NCBI RefSeq assembly: GCF_000741705.1
Contig: NZ_JGZI01000010.1
Coordinates: forward strand, 372,001 to 436,000
Length of the DNA stretch: 64,000 nucleotides
DNA from: Bifidobacterium psychraerophilum
GTDB taxonomy: Bacteria > Actinomycetota > Actinomycetes > Actinomycetales > Bifidobacteriaceae
Reading direction: 5' to 3'
The notes beneath the pieces are model-generated. The model saw only the letters and a program-made list of their open reading frames with translations, did no database searches and was not told where the DNA came from. This document shows positions 34,215 to 44,102 of the stretch, in pieces. Numbering within the stretch: position 1 is the first letter of the stretch; each line of letters begins with the position of its first letter. A program made the position numbers and the translations under genes.

Positions 34215-36773
34215 ATGGGTCGCATGCAAGGAATCATCAGATGGATGGACAGGCATATGGTCGTCGTCGACCTGCTGCTGTTCATGCCGCTGAGCCTGCT
34301 GAGCGCGGTGATCGTCGCCGACACCGATAACGCCCAGGGGCTGTTGTTTGCCGTACCCGCCGTGGCACAGGTGATCTGGTCCCAGATCTACATACTGCCG
34401 TTGGCGATGAGGCGCAGATACCCACAGAGCGCGGCCCTGACCTTCGTGGCACTCTGCATGCTGCATATGATCTTCGGACCCTCGCTGATGCTGACGGATG
34501 CCGTCGCACTGGTGATGTTGTATTCCGTCATCGTCTATGGAGACCCACGTAATACGCGCGCATTCATCGCGCTTTCCTTCGTGATGGCATTACTGGCCAC
34601 CATGGCGATCACATCGAGTTACACGATCGGTTCGCTGCTTTCCCCGTCCGACGATGGCAACAGCTGGCTGGGATACAAATCCTGCTCAACCGCCAGCAGA
34701 AGCATCGTCACCCTGCCCTGTCTCCTGGATGTCTCGGACAATGTATCAGCCGTTCTCATCCTGTTCTTCGTCTGCCTGATATGCGTGGTCATCATGGCCT
34801 TCTGGCAGCGGGCGCGAATGTACACCGTGCGCATGATGAAGGAACGCAACGCCTCACTCGAAGCACGCCAACGGGAAGAGGCCCATATCGCCGCACTCGC
34901 GGAACGCCGGAGAATCGCCAGGGATATGCATGACGTGGTGGCGCACACCCTTTCCACGATCATCGTGCAATCCGACGCGGGCAGATATGCGGGATCACAC
35001 GATATCGCCATCGCGAAATCCACGATGCAGACGATTCACCATGAGAGCGACACCGCTTTGCGCGATATGCGCCGGCTGCTCGGCATTTTCGAGGATGCAG
35101 GCGGGCAATCCTCCGAATCCGTGACGGACTCGAAGGATTCGGAGAAGGAATCATCCCGGTCAGGCAGCGAGCAGCTTGCCGCAGCCCCGGACGCCGCCGG
35201 GAACCCGCATTTCGACGATGCCTTGGCACTCATACAGGAGCATGACCGCATCCCCCTCAATCCGGCGATCGTGCACCGCATCGACGGTACGCCTGAGCCG
35301 AATGAACTCAGTGATGAGGCCTCGACGGCGGCGTATCGGGTGCTTCAGGAGTCCTTGAGCAATATCAATAAATACGCCGGACGCAACGCCAAGGTGTGGG
35401 TGGATGAGCAGTGGTCAAGCACCGGACTGCAGCTGAACATCAGGGATGATGGTCTTGGTGCGAAGTCCAGCGAGGATGGGCACCAGGCTGGATTCGGGCT
35501 GATGGGCATGAAGGAGCGCGTACAGTCCCTGGGAGGGTCGGTCCGCTCGGGACCGCTGCCCACCGGCGGCTTCGAGGTGCAGGCCGTCATCCCCTTCGCG
35601 ACCCGACAGCAGGACCGCACAACCCGGAACTCCGACTCCCCTGCCGATGCCGCACTGAAAACCCGCGTGCCTGCCATGTTGCAGCGCTTGCGTTCAAAGC
35701 CTTTCGACCAGGCTCCCTCCGCCGCGGGCAAACGCTTCAATCGCATAGAACGCATGTCGCAGTGGAGTGAACGCCATTACACCCTGATTGACACCATGAT
35801 CATGCTGCTGACCATCATCCTCGGTATATGGAGCACCGCGCTGTGGACGCCTCTGATCACACTGTCCGACTTATTGCCCGTCACCGAAAGCTCGGCACCT
35901 GTGAGCGCGGCCATGGTCATACTCGTCACCGTACCGCCATTGAGCTTCAGGCGTCGATTCCCGCAAAGCTGCGCCGCGATCATCGTCATCGCCTCCACCC
36001 TGCAACTGTTGTGCATCCCCGATATCTTCATCGTCAATATGCTGGCGCTCTTCTTCCTGCACGCGGTCATTCTCCTGGGACCGGTCAAACGCATACGTTG
36101 GGCGATCGTCACCGCCTTCGGCATGTGCGTGCTGCTCGGCATCAAACTCTTCGTGGCGACCTATTGGGGGTATCCCACCCTGATTCTGTCGCTATTCAAA
36201 GCACCCTTGCTGAACAGCGATTCGACGGACAGCCTCTCGGCTTCGCTCACCTTCGCATTCGTCATAGGACTCGGAACGATGGCGTTGTGCGGAGCGACCA
36301 TCGCCAGCGCCTTGTGGACCCGCACCAAAGGCACGAATGCCTTGGTACTGCGAGAGCGTGAGGAGGCCCTGAGACAGGAGGAGGAGCAGCAGCGGCTTCT
36401 GGCTACCAGCATGGAACGGGACCGCATCGGCAACGCGATCCAGCATGAGGTCACCAGCACGCTCAAAGCCGTCAAGCAAAAGGCCGCCGACGGCCTGAAC
36501 ACCCTCGAGCAATGCCTTGACAACCCCGATACCGATAACACGCTCGACGCACAGGAGTCTTTCGCAGCCATCGGCAAGGAGGGTCGTCTGGCGCTGGCGC
36601 ATATGCGGCGTCTGCTGCGCATACTGCGCGAATCCCGCAGCGACGGGGATCTCGGTACCACTGAGGGGAATGCCGCGGCGGGCGGAAAGGGCAGCAGCGG
36701 CGACACTGCGGGCCTGGAATTGTCACCTGCACCAACGCTCGAAGAACAGCTCCGTCATATTTCGAAGGTCTGA
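34215..36773 (+). CDS. Fused double sensor histidine kinase (NarL-type, second module degenerate)
   Basis: 852 residues with two kinase modules in one chain. Module 1: about five membrane helices (residues 12-190), then a HisKA_3 domain ERRRIARDMHDVVAHTLS with the phospho-accepting His near 239, and a complete HATPase (YRVLQESLSNINKYAG near 378, IRDDGLG, GFGLMGMKERV) ending near 462. Module 2: a further block of membrane helices (about 525-705) and a diverged helix MERDRIGNAIQHEVTSTL with His near 742, but no ATPase domain before the stop. The start may be leaderless: TACCCT at 34203-34208 lies 6 bp before ATG 34215; ATG 34224 is an alternative. The response regulator follows. Confidence 0.85.
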   Translation: MGRMQGIIRWMDRHMVVVDLLLFMPLSLLSAVIVADTDNAQGLLFAVPAVAQVIWSQIYILPLAMRRRYPQSAALTFVALCMLHMIFGPSLMLTDAVALVMLYSVIVYGDPRNTRAFIALSFVMALLATMAITSSYTIGSLLSPSDDGNSWLGYKSCSTASRSIVTLPCLLDVSDNVSAVLILFFVCLICVVIMAFWQRARMYTVRMMKERNASLEARQREEAHIAALAERRRIARDMHDVVAHTLSTIIVQSDAGRYAGSHDIAIAKSTMQTIHHESDTALRDMRRLLGIFEDAGGQSSESVTDSKDSEKESSRSGSEQLAAAPDAAGNPHFDDALALIQEHDRIPLNPAIVHRIDGTPEPNELSDEASTAAYRVLQESLSNINKYAGRNAKVWVDEQWSSTGLQLNIRDDGLGAKSSEDGHQAGFGLMGMKERVQSLGGSVRSGPLPTGGFEVQAVIPFATRQQDRTTRNSDSPADAALKTRVPAMLQRLRSKPFDQAPSAAGKRFNRIERMSQWSERHYTLIDTMIMLLTIILGIWSTALWTPLITLSDLLPVTESSAPVSAAMVILVTVPPLSFRRRFPQSCAAIIVIASTLQLLCIPDIFIVNMLALFFLHAVILLGPVKRIRWAIVTAFGMCVLLGIKLFVATYWGYPTLILSLFKAPLLNSDSTDSLSASLTFAFVIGLGTMALCGATIASALWTRTKGTNALVLREREEALRQEEEQQRLLATSMERDRIGNAIQHEVTSTLKAVKQKAADGLNTLEQCLDNPDTDNTLDAQESFAAIGKEGRLALAHMRRLLRILRESRSDGDLGTTEGNAAAGGKGSSGDTAGLELSPAPTLEEQLRHISKV

Positions 36774-36977
36774 GGATGACGAGATCCCCTGTGCTGACCC
36801 ATATGCCCAAGCGCGCCCGTACCCGGAGCTGAGGGATCACGAAGATCCCGTTCACGGCGATTGCCACGCCCATATCAGGCGGGAAGCGGCCGGCGCGGAA
36901 GCGGGAGGAGGAATTGGCAAGCCTGTCATCCGACCGTAGAGTGGGTAGCGGGGTTCATTGACAGAGAAGAGGAAAAC

Positions 36978-37721
36978 ATGGGGCATCATGACCGTCCGAT
37001 CACGGTGATCATCGCTGATGACCAGGAATTGGTCCGCGCGGGATTCTCCTTGGTGATCGGTTCACAGCCGGATATGCAGGTTCTCGGCCAGGCGGCCGAT
37101 GGCGAGCAGGCACTCCGGCTTGCGGAGGAATTGCACCCGGATGTGGTGTTGATGGATGTCCGCATGCCCGTTATGGATGGCATCGAAGCCACCAGACGAA
37201 TCACATCCCTGAGCTCGTCGACCCGGCTTGATGAGGATCCGGATACGACCCGAGTGGTGATTCTGACCACCTTTGACCTTGATGAGTACGTGATGGCGGC
37301 CATCAATGCCGGAGCATCCGGTTTCCTGCTGAAGGACACCGAGCCTGAAACCCTGCTCGCATCCATACGGACGGTCAAGCAGGGCAACGCGATCATCGCA
37401 CCGTCCGCGACGAAGCGCCTGATCGAAAACATGCTGCAGGACGAGGCCGCACGCGGCATCGCGCACGATGCGGCAGCGGGCGCGGATACCGCACAGCACG
37501 CGCAGGAGCCCTACATCGATCCCGAGGTCGATGAGCTGACCCAACGCGAGCGCGAAGTACTGATAGAAATCGCCCACGGTCTGAGCAACCAGGAGATAGC
37601 GGATCTGCTGTTCATCAGTCTGCCGACCGTCAAAACGCATGTCGCGCATATCCTTCAGAAGATCAACGCCAGGGATCGCGTTCAGGCGGTTGTCTTCGCC
37701 TACGAGAACCACCTGGTATGA
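36978..37721 (+). CDS. NarL/LuxR-family response regulator
   Basis: 247 residues. Receiver domain with acidic pair DD (14-15), phospho-acceptor Asp 60 in VVLMDVRMPVMDG, switch Thr in VVILTTFDLDEYV and Lys in GFLLKDTEPETL. A C-terminal LuxR-type HTH starts about residue 186 (ELTQREREVLIEIAHGLSNQ, then IADLLFISLPTVKTH). It should be the partner of the preceding double kinase, 204 bp upstream on the same strand. The likely target is the convergent ABC transporter at 37804-41431, an arrangement known for envelope-stress or peptide-resistance modules. ATG 36978 has GAAGAGG upstream; the frame open to 36861 is not receiver-like. Confidence 0.93.
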   Translation: MGHHDRPITVIIADDQELVRAGFSLVIGSQPDMQVLGQAADGEQALRLAEELHPDVVLMDVRMPVMDGIEATRRITSLSSSTRLDEDPDTTRVVILTTFDLDEYVMAAINAGASGFLLKDTEPETLLASIRTVKQGNAIIAPSATKRLIENMLQDEAARGIAHDAAAGADTAQHAQEPYIDPEVDELTQREREVLIEIAHGLSNQEIADLLFISLPTVKTHVAHILQKINARDRVQAVVFAYENHLV

Positions 37722-37723
37722 CG

Positions 37724-37772
37724 CATGTGTCCCCGTCGCGATGAACTGAGCGCATCGCGACGGGGACACATG
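37724..37772. terminator. Perfect 20-bp-arm hairpin between response regulator and ABC permease
   Basis: CATGTGTCCCCGTCGCGATG (37724-37743) and its exact reverse complement (37753-37772) flank a 9-nt loop. It starts two bases after the response-regulator stop and ends 31 bp before the permease stop on the other strand, so it can serve both as a bidirectional terminator. No T-tract is seen. Confidence 0.7.
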
Positions 37773-37803
37773 GGATTCAACAGGCGAGGAGCCGGCTCTC
37801 GCT

Positions 37804-40443
37804 TCAGGCCTCGGCCAAAGCCGCCACGGGCGGGGTGCTCACCGCTCTTCTCGCGGGCAGCACGCTTGCCAGAAGGGCCGCCACCACCGCGATGACCACG
37901 ATGCCTGCATCCATGCTCCAGTTCAAGGGGAAGGCCACACTCCCGAACTGCGAGAACACCAGATAGGAACCCAGCCAACCGAAGGCCGTACCCAACACCA
38001 GCCCCACGATCACGCTGCATCCGGAAATCAACAGGGCCTCCATCGCCAGGGAGGACCGCAACTGGGTGCGCGTCATACCGATTGCCCTCAATGTCGCGGA
38101 CTCCCGCAGACGTTCGATGACGGACAGGCTCAGGGTGTTCGCCACGCCTATCAGCGCTATCACCACCGCGACGGCGAGCAGTGCGACAAGAATCATGAGC
38201 AGCACATTCACGATCTGCTCCCACTGTGCCCTGACCGCTATGGAGCCGCCTACGCTCACACCGTCCGCACCGCTCAATGCCTGCTTGATATTGTCGACAA
38301 GCGTCCCGGCGGCTTGCGTGCCATCAGACTTCACCCATATTTCGTAGGTGCTGCCGGACGCTCCCGATGCGGTGAAGGTGCCCGGCGCGACAATGCCATA
38401 GATGCTGTTCTGACTTGCCACCCCTCTGAAACTGGCGGCCACCACCGTGAACTCCCGTGCATCGTGCGAGTCTGCGGTCTTGCTGCCATCCTCCGCATTC
38501 CCGGTGGACAGCTTCACCTGGCTGCCTTTGGCAAGACCATAATCCTTGGTGGCGAAGGACTGCGGCACCAGCAGATCACCATGGGTGAGCTGCTGCTGGG
38601 ATGTCAGACGCATCGTCTGCGTCATCTGCGCGCCACTCACCTCGTACAGGCTCATATCCGTCCGCTCATCACCCTCACCGAGAGTCGCCGTGGTCGTGGG
38701 AATCAGCGAGGCGGATGCGACGCCTTGCACGGCCTTGACCTTCTTCACGTCAGCGCTGCCGAGCTTGGAACCAGAGACCTGCACATCCACGCTGTAGCGC
38801 GCATCAAGGGCGTCGCTCATGGTCTCCTTGGCGCTTGCGGCACCGGTACCGAGGCAGGACACCAAGGTCACACCAATCAGCAGAGCCGCACCTGTGGAGG
38901 CGACGCGTTTGGGGTTCTTCTGGATATTCGCGGAGGCCACGGTGGACGCGGGCCCGATGTGGGACACCAACGCGCCTATGCCCTTCAGCAGCCAGGGCAT
39001 CCAGCTGCTGGAACACATCAGCACGCCGATGAAGAACACCATCACACCGAGCATCGCCAGACCCAAGGTCTGCAACGAAGCATCGGCGGACATGGCGGCC
39101 ATCTGCCCCTGCGCCGAACGGAAGGTGTTCACCGCAGGGATCACCATGGCGACCATGCCGAGCACGATGGCGAGGGCACTGATCACCCTGGTGAAACGTC
39201 CTGCACGCTTCTTGCTCTGCGCCTCCATGGGTTGCAGGGCTTCAAGCGGAGTGACGCCGGTTGCCGCACGCGCGGATCCCAGAGAGGCGAGCACGGTGAT
39301 GACGAGACCGAAGGCGATCGGCACCACGAAAACAGGCCATGACAATACGAATGCGAAGCGGGCGCCGGCGAGATCGATACCGCTGAGACCGAGCAGCAGC
39401 ATCAGGACCAAAGCGCATCCGACACCGATCAGCGAGCAGATCAGTCCAAGTATGCCTGCCTCCGCGATCACCGAGACATACAGCTGGTTTTTCTTCGCGC
39501 CGATGGTTCTGAGCAGCGCCAGGGTGCGACGCCGCTGGGCGACGATCACCTGGAAGGTGTTCGCGATCACAATCGCGGCCACGAACATCGCCAATACACC
39601 GAAGGCCAGGATGAAGGTCGTGGTGACGTTGACCTGTCCCCCGCCGAGATTATCCATCATGGTTTTCTCGATCGCCGCACGGTTCTGGATATGGAAGCCA
39701 TCGGGCAGAATCCTGTTGATCTCCGCCAGCGTGCGTGCGGTGGCCTCTGACGAGGATGGATCCAAGGAGACGTATGCCGCGGAAAGCGGAACGTCGGCGA
39801 AACCTCCGCTTTGTCCCAATCCCTGCAATTCGGCGAAGTCGTGTTCCGAAACGATCGCCGCCCCGCCGTAATAGGCGTATGCGCCGGCTGAATCCTTCGT
39901 GATTCCCACCAGGCGGAGATTCTTCGTTTCACTGTGTCCGGTCATGCTGACGTCTGCCGAAACCGAAGCGGTGACCATATCCCCCACATGCGCCCCGATA
40001 CGCTGGGCAAGCTGTTCGGGGATCGCAGTCTCCCCGCTCTGCGCAGGCCAGAGACCTGACGTGAGCTGGACCGGCATGATGCCGCCCGGGCTGGCCATGC
40101 TGATCACCGCCGTGGAGGTGTGGGAGCCCTCCGAGGACGCGGAGAATTCGACCTGTGCGGTCACATCGGGACGGGCACCGGAAACCCCTTGCACCGCCCT
40201 GATCCGATCAAGCCGGAGCTGTTCGACCGTCATCGCATTCCCCGAAGACCCATTGTCCTTCTGGGAGATGGCGTACTGGGCATCCCCGAAGCTGGCGGAG
40301 ACCTGCTGTCGCAGCGAATGATCCAGCGCATTGCCGAAGAGGAAAGTGCTCGCGACGAACATCGTTCCGATGATGATGGCGATGCCCGCAGGTATCAGCA
40401 TCTTCATGCTTCGCTTCATGAGTGTAAACGTTATAGACCACAT
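37804..40443 (-). CDS. ABC transporter permease with two FtsX domains (MacB-like)
   Basis: 879 residues. A first helix (MLIPAGIAIIIGTMFVASTFLF, about 14-35) is followed by a 220-residue extracytoplasmic domain, three helices of the first FtsX domain (about 275-410; IANTFQVIVAQRRRTLALLRTIGAKK in part), a central helix pair, a second extracytoplasmic domain and the second FtsX domain near the end (VANTLSLSVIERLRESATLRAIGMTR, in part RLRESATLRAIGM). Ten helices in total fit LolC/MacB-type and bacitracin/peptide exporters of Firmicutes and actinobacteria. The ATP-binding subunit is encoded 115 bp upstream. ATG 40443 is chosen because the frame before it is not family-like; GAAGG lies 12 bp upstream. 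Confidence 0.9.
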   Translation of the reverse strand: MWSITFTLMKRSMKMLIPAGIAIIIGTMFVASTFLFGNALDHSLRQQVSASFGDAQYAISQKDNGSSGNAMTVEQLRLDRIRAVQGVSGARPDVTAQVEFSASSEGSHTSTAVISMASPGGIMPVQLTSGLWPAQSGETAIPEQLAQRIGAHVGDMVTASVSADVSMTGHSETKNLRLVGITKDSAGAYAYYGGAAIVSEHDFAELQGLGQSGGFADVPLSAAYVSLDPSSSEATARTLAEINRILPDGFHIQNRAAIEKTMMDNLGGGQVNVTTTFILAFGVLAMFVAAIVIANTFQVIVAQRRRTLALLRTIGAKKNQLYVSVIAEAGILGLICSLIGVGCALVLMLLLGLSGIDLAGARFAFVLSWPVFVVPIAFGLVITVLASLGSARAATGVTPLEALQPMEAQSKKRAGRFTRVISALAIVLGMVAMVIPAVNTFRSAQGQMAAMSADASLQTLGLAMLGVMVFFIGVLMCSSSWMPWLLKGIGALVSHIGPASTVASANIQKNPKRVASTGAALLIGVTLVSCLGTGAASAKETMSDALDARYSVDVQVSGSKLGSADVKKVKAVQGVASASLIPTTTATLGEGDERTDMSLYEVSGAQMTQTMRLTSQQQLTHGDLLVPQSFATKDYGLAKGSQVKLSTGNAEDGSKTADSHDAREFTVVAASFRGVASQNSIYGIVAPGTFTASGASGSTYEIWVKSDGTQAAGTLVDNIKQALSGADGVSVGGSIAVRAQWEQIVNVLLMILVALLAVAVVIALIGVANTLSLSVIERLRESATLRAIGMTRTQLRSSLAMEALLISGCSVIVGLVLGTAFGWLGSYLVFSQFGSVAFPLNWSMDAGIVVIAVVAALLASVLPARRAVSTPPVAALAEA

Positions 40444-40558
40444 GGTCGTGTCAATCCTTCTCTCAGTTGCCTTCTGCACTTCAACCTGGGTTGTTGGCAT
40501 CACGTGTTGAACGTTGTGCGACGCCAGGTACCGGACGTCGATGCGCCCGGATCCTCGC

Positions 40559-41431
40559 CTACCGCTCCTCGGCAGGACGGGCCGCTTCGCCGGCTGGACG
40601 GCTGGAGGATGACGAAGCCGCGCCACGCTCGTCAAGCAACAATCCGTTCATGCGATCCGCCGTTGGATGTTGTTCATCGGCAACGATGCGACCATCCGCG
40701 AATACGATCGCGCGATCCGCATATGAGGCCGCAATCGCATCATGGGTGACCATGATGATGGTCTGCCCCAGTTCGGAAACGGAACGTTTGAGGAATTCGA
40801 GCACCTCGGCACTGGAAACGGAATCCAGATTGCCCGTCGGTTCATCGGCGAATACGATAGCGGGCTTGCTGATGAGTGCCCTGGCTATGGCCGCTCGCTG
40901 CTGCTGTCCCCCGGAGAGCTCATGTGGGCGGTGGTTCAATCTGCCTTCCAACCCCAAGGTCTCAACAAGCGTTCCCATCCACTGCTTATCGGGCTTTTTG
41001 CCCGCCAGAGTCAGTGGCATCACGATATTCTGCGCCGCGGTGAACATCGGCAGGAGATTGAAGCTCTGGAAGATGAATCCGACGCTGCTTCTCCGCAGCA
41101 GCGTGAGCTGGGTATCGTTCATCGTCGTGATGTCGGAGCCCGAGAACACGATGTTGCCGCTCGTCGGAGCGTCAAGTCCCGCCAAGGTATGCATCAGGGT
41201 CGATTTGCCCGAACCGGAAGGCCCCATGATCGCGGTGAACTTGCCACGCTCGAAGGCGACGTTGACGCCCCGCAAGGCATGGACGGCATTCTCGCCCTCG
41301 CCGTAATCCTTCACCAGATCGACGGCTTCTATGGCCACGCCTGATGATCTCGAAACATATGCATGGACGCCGCTCATCGCCGATGTCGTCGTGCTGTCGG
41401 TTCCAACCGTCTGCCCTGTGTTCGTGTTCAT
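40559..41431 (-). CDS. ABC transporter ATPase, MacB/LolD type
   Basis: 290 residues. Walker A is GPSGSGKST, then the Q-loop FIFQSFNLLP, the signature ELSGGQQQRAAIARAL, Walker B IVFADEPTGNLD and the switch His in MVTHDAIAA. The FADEPTGNLD and SFNLLP forms are characteristic of the LolD/MacB/FtsE group that works with FtsX-type permeases such as the one encoded next. Extra Ser/Thr-rich N-terminal and Ser/Arg/Ala-rich C-terminal tails (about 32 and 25 residues) flank the domain. It starts at ATG 41431 with GGAGAGGG upstream and is the first gene of the leftward transporter operon. Confidence 0.95.
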   Translation of the reverse strand: MNTNTGQTVGTDSTTTSAMSGVHAYVSRSSGVAIEAVDLVKDYGEGENAVHALRGVNVAFERGKFTAIMGPSGSGKSTLMHTLAGLDAPTSGNIVFSGSDITTMNDTQLTLLRRSSVGFIFQSFNLLPMFTAAQNIVMPLTLAGKKPDKQWMGTLVETLGLEGRLNHRPHELSGGQQQRAAIARALISKPAIVFADEPTGNLDSVSSAEVLEFLKRSVSELGQTIIMVTHDAIAASYADRAIVFADGRIVADEQHPTADRMNGLLLDERGAASSSSSRPAGEAARPAEER

Positions 41432-41749
41432 GGTTCCCTCTCCGTGCCTGCCAATTGCTTCGCCTGATTAACGCTTCCCAATCTATTGCGGCTCCGATTG
41501 GGGCGGCATCATGCGCAGGATTGAAAAACCGGGAATCGCGGGCTTCGCTGTCATCCCGAAGAATGAGAGTGCCGGCCGCCCAGAGTGTTCCGCGCAGCTG
41601 AGCACGGCTGAGCACAGTCACATGAAGTGGATGGCGGATCGCATCGTCGCGATGGGTATGCTGGATGCATCACGGCGCGCGGTCTGCCGAGGTGCCGTGG
41701 ACAAGCCCGGTGCCGAAAGGACCATGACGGGCATACGGAGGGATGGCAC

Positions 41750-42703
41750 ATGGGAAACATTATTCTTGGCGTCGGCAATGCGGCACGGCTCTTCCATTCC
41801 GACACGGGGGAAGGCAAAGGCACCGAGGATCTGATCAGCATCGTCGACCCCCGGGCGCATGTCGTCTCCGCCTTCGATTTTGCGGTGACCCGCGGGGACG
41901 GCATCTTCGAAGCCACCACCGTGTGGAAAGGCCAACCCGTCTCCTTGGAGAACCATCTGCGCAGGCTCTCGCACTCCGCGCGACTGATGGATCTGCCGCA
42001 ACCGGATATCGAGGCATTCGCACAGGCCGTGCACACACTTATCGAGCAGTACGACGGAAGCGAAGCCGGTCCCCTGCTGCGTCTGCTTATCTCACGTGGC
42101 CTTGATGACGCCACAGGCATCGGGCGGCAGGACGGCGGGCTGCCGAGCATCTGGATGTTCATAGACGCCATGGGTTCGCTGCATGAAACCGATCCGATCA
42201 GTATGATCTCCCTGACCCGTGGCTATCCTTCGGACATCGCCGGACGGGCACCCTGGCTGCTCAATGGCGCCAAAACACTGAGTTACGCCGTCAATCAGGC
42301 GATACACCGCGAGTGTGACCGTCGAAAGGTGACGGATGCGGTACTGACCACGGAAGACGGTTATGTGCTGGAATGTCCGAATTCCTCGATCGTCGCACAG
42401 TACGGCACGCATCTGGTCACACCGGATCCCTCGATCGGCATTCTGCATGGCACCACGCAGCGTGAACTCTTCGCGTACGGCCGTCAGGAGGGTGGCTCCT
42501 TCGAATATGCAAAGCTCCCCTTCGAACGGCTGCTGGAGGCGGATAGGCTGTACATGACCCACGGCGGGTGGGTCATTCCTGTAGGGGAGCTTGACGGCAG
42601 GCGCTACACGGTCGATCCTTCATCGATCGAATCCATCAACGCCGCCATACATGCGGGTCGCACCCATGACGAGGCCCTCGGCATAGGACCGAAGGCCGAA
42701 TAA
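41750..42703 (+). CDS. Class IV PLP-dependent aminotransferase, aminodeoxychorismate lyase-like
   Basis: 317 residues of fold-type IV. FDFAVTRGDGIFEATTVWKG is the N-terminal pattern of PabC/BCAT enzymes; NGAKTLSYAVNQAIHRECDRR (in part GAKTLSYAVNQA) holds the PLP lysine; TEDGYVLECPNSSIVAQYG and GILHGTTQRELF are the later signature parts. Aminodeoxychorismate lyase makes p-aminobenzoate for folate; D-amino-acid or branched-chain transaminase activity cannot be excluded from the sequence. ATG 41750 has GGAGGG upstream, and the 41 residues of open frame before it are not coding. It ends 5 bp before a hairpin and converges on the sulfhydrylase gene. Confidence 0.85.
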   Translation: MGNIILGVGNAARLFHSDTGEGKGTEDLISIVDPRAHVVSAFDFAVTRGDGIFEATTVWKGQPVSLENHLRRLSHSARLMDLPQPDIEAFAQAVHTLIEQYDGSEAGPLLRLLISRGLDDATGIGRQDGGLPSIWMFIDAMGSLHETDPISMISLTRGYPSDIAGRAPWLLNGAKTLSYAVNQAIHRECDRRKVTDAVLTTEDGYVLECPNSSIVAQYGTHLVTPDPSIGILHGTTQRELFAYGRQEGGSFEYAKLPFERLLEADRLYMTHGGWVIPVGELDGRRYTVDPSSIESINAAIHAGRTHDEALGIGPKAE

Positions 42704-42707
42704 CGAT

Positions 42708-42744
42708 ACTGCGGCGGCCCCTTTGATTCCGGGACCGCCGCAGT
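42708..42744. terminator. Hairpin between convergent class IV aminotransferase and sulfhydrylase genes
   Basis: ACTGCGGCGG (42708-42717) pairs with CCGCCGCAGT (42735-42744) and continues through three further pairs after one mismatch, with a 9-nt loop. It lies directly after the stop at 42703 and 48 bp from the stop of the opposite gene. No T-tract is present; bidirectional terminator by position. Confidence 0.62.
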
Positions 42745-42791
42745 TACAACACCCATACCCACATTCAAGACCGGGATGCCGATTCAGGCCT

Positions 42792-44102
42792 TCACTCGGC
42801 CAGACCCGATTCCTTCAAGGCTTCGAAGGCGCCTTTGAGATCGTCGAGTATATCCTCGATGTTCTCGGTGCCGATCGACAGACGAATGGTTCCCTGATGG
42901 ATGCCCTGATCCTCAAGTTCCTCGATGCTCTCCTGCGAGTGCGTGGTCGAAGCGGGATGGATGACCAGGGACTTCACATCCGCCACATTGGCGAGCAGGG
43001 AGAAGAGGTGCAGGTTGTTGATGAACACACGCGCCGCATCCTTGCCACCCTTGATGTCGAAGGTGAAGATCGAGCCCGCGCCCTTCGGGAAGTAACGTTC
43101 GTACAACTCATGGTCACGCCTGCCGGGCACCGCGGGATGGCTGACCTTCTCCACCTGGGGAACCGTCTGCAGGTACTCGACGACCTTCAGGGCGTTCTCA
43201 ACGTGGCGTTCGACGCGAAGGCTCAACGTCTCCGTCCCTTGCAGGAGCAGGAATGCGGCGAAAGGAGACAGGGTCGCACCGGTGTCGCGCAGCAGTATGG
43301 CGCGGATACGGGTCACGAAGGCGGCCGGCCCCAGGGCTTCGAAGAAGTTCAGCCCGTGATAGCTTGGGTCGGGCTCGGTCAGGGTCGGGAATTTGCCCGG
43401 CACTGCGGCCCAGTCGAAGTTCCCTCCTTCGACGACCACTCCTCCGAGGGTGGTGCCGTGACCACCGATGAACTTGGTCGCGGATTCGACGACCACATCG
43501 GCCCCGTGCTCAAGCGGACGGAAGAGGTACGGTGTGGCGAAGGTGTTGTCCACGACGACCGGCAGATGATGGCGGTGGGCGATCTCGGAGATGGCCTCGA
43601 AATCGGCAAGATCCGCATTCGGATTGCCGAAGGTCTCGAAGAACACGAGTTTGGTGTTGTCCTGTATCGCATCCTCGAAGTTCTGGGGTTCCTCCGGATC
43701 GACGAATGTCGTGGTGATGCCGTCGCGGGGCAGGGTGTGACGCAGGAGGTTGTAGGTTCCGCCATAGATGTTCTTCGCCGAGACGATGTGATCACCGGTC
43801 TGCGTGATGTTGCGGACCGCGTATTCCACTGCCGCGGCACCTGAAGCCACGGCGAGACCGGCCGTACCGCCTTCCAGTGCGGCGATTCTGTTCTCGAAGG
43901 CACCCTGCGTGGAATTGGTCAGACGACCATAGATGTTGCCCGGGTCCTGCAGCCCGAAACGCGCCTCGGCATGATCGAAGTCATGGAAGACATAGCTCGT
44001 TGTGGCGTAGATAGGCACCGCGCGCGCGTCCGTCGCGGGATCCGCCTGCTCTTGGCCGACATGCAGCTGCTGGGTCTCAAAACGATAGTGTTTCTCGGTC
44101 AC
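42792..44102 (-). CDS. O-acetylhomoserine sulfhydrylase / Cys-Met metabolism PLP enzyme
   Basis: 436 residues from GTG 44102. The Cys/Met metabolism PLP family shows [49 protein letters not shown], and the PLP lysine in [17 protein letters not shown], with [12 protein letters not shown] at the end. The length (about 430) and the GQEQ/IGTENI features fit O-acetylhomoserine aminocarboxypropyltransferase, which makes homocysteine from O-acetylhomoserine and sulfide in the methionine route, rather than the shorter cystathionine gamma-synthase. Start: AAGGAG lies 7 bp before the GTG; ATGs at 44222 and 44318 would add an Ala/Ser-rich lead not typical of the family. A divergent pyridoxal kinase could supply its cofactor. 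Confidence 0.9.
   Translation of the reverse strand: MTEKHYRFETQQLHVGQEQADPATDARAVPIYATTSYVFHDFDHAEARFGLQDPGNIYGRLTNSTQGAFENRIAALEGGTAGLAVASGAAAVEYAVRNITQTGDHIVSAKNIYGGTYNLLRHTLPRDGITTTFVDPEEPQNFEDAIQDNTKLVFFETFGNPNADLADFEAISEIAHRHHLPVVVDNTFATPYLFRPLEHGADVVVESATKFIGGHGTTLGGVVVEGGNFDWAAVPGKFPTLTEPDPSYHGLNFFEALGPAAFVTRIRAILLRDTGATLSPFAAFLLLQGTETLSLRVERHVENALKVVEYLQTVPQVEKVSHPAVPGRRDHELYERYFPKGAGSIFTFDIKGGKDAARVFINNLHLFSLLANVADVKSLVIHPASTTHSQESIEELEDQGIHQGTIRLSIGTENIEDILDDLKGAFEALKESGLAE

Noticed and set aside
36774-36977. Possible lost ATPase domain of the second kinase module by frameshift
   Set aside because: The interval is too short for a HATPase domain and shows no N, G1 or G2 box in any frame I could read.
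38314-39342. 342-residue His/Gly-rich rightward frame over the FtsX permease
   Set aside because: Composition typical of an antisense shadow; the permease on the minus strand has a coherent membrane topology.
42723-43844. 373-residue rightward frame over the sulfhydrylase
   Set aside because: Antisense to a clear PLP enzyme with all signatures present.
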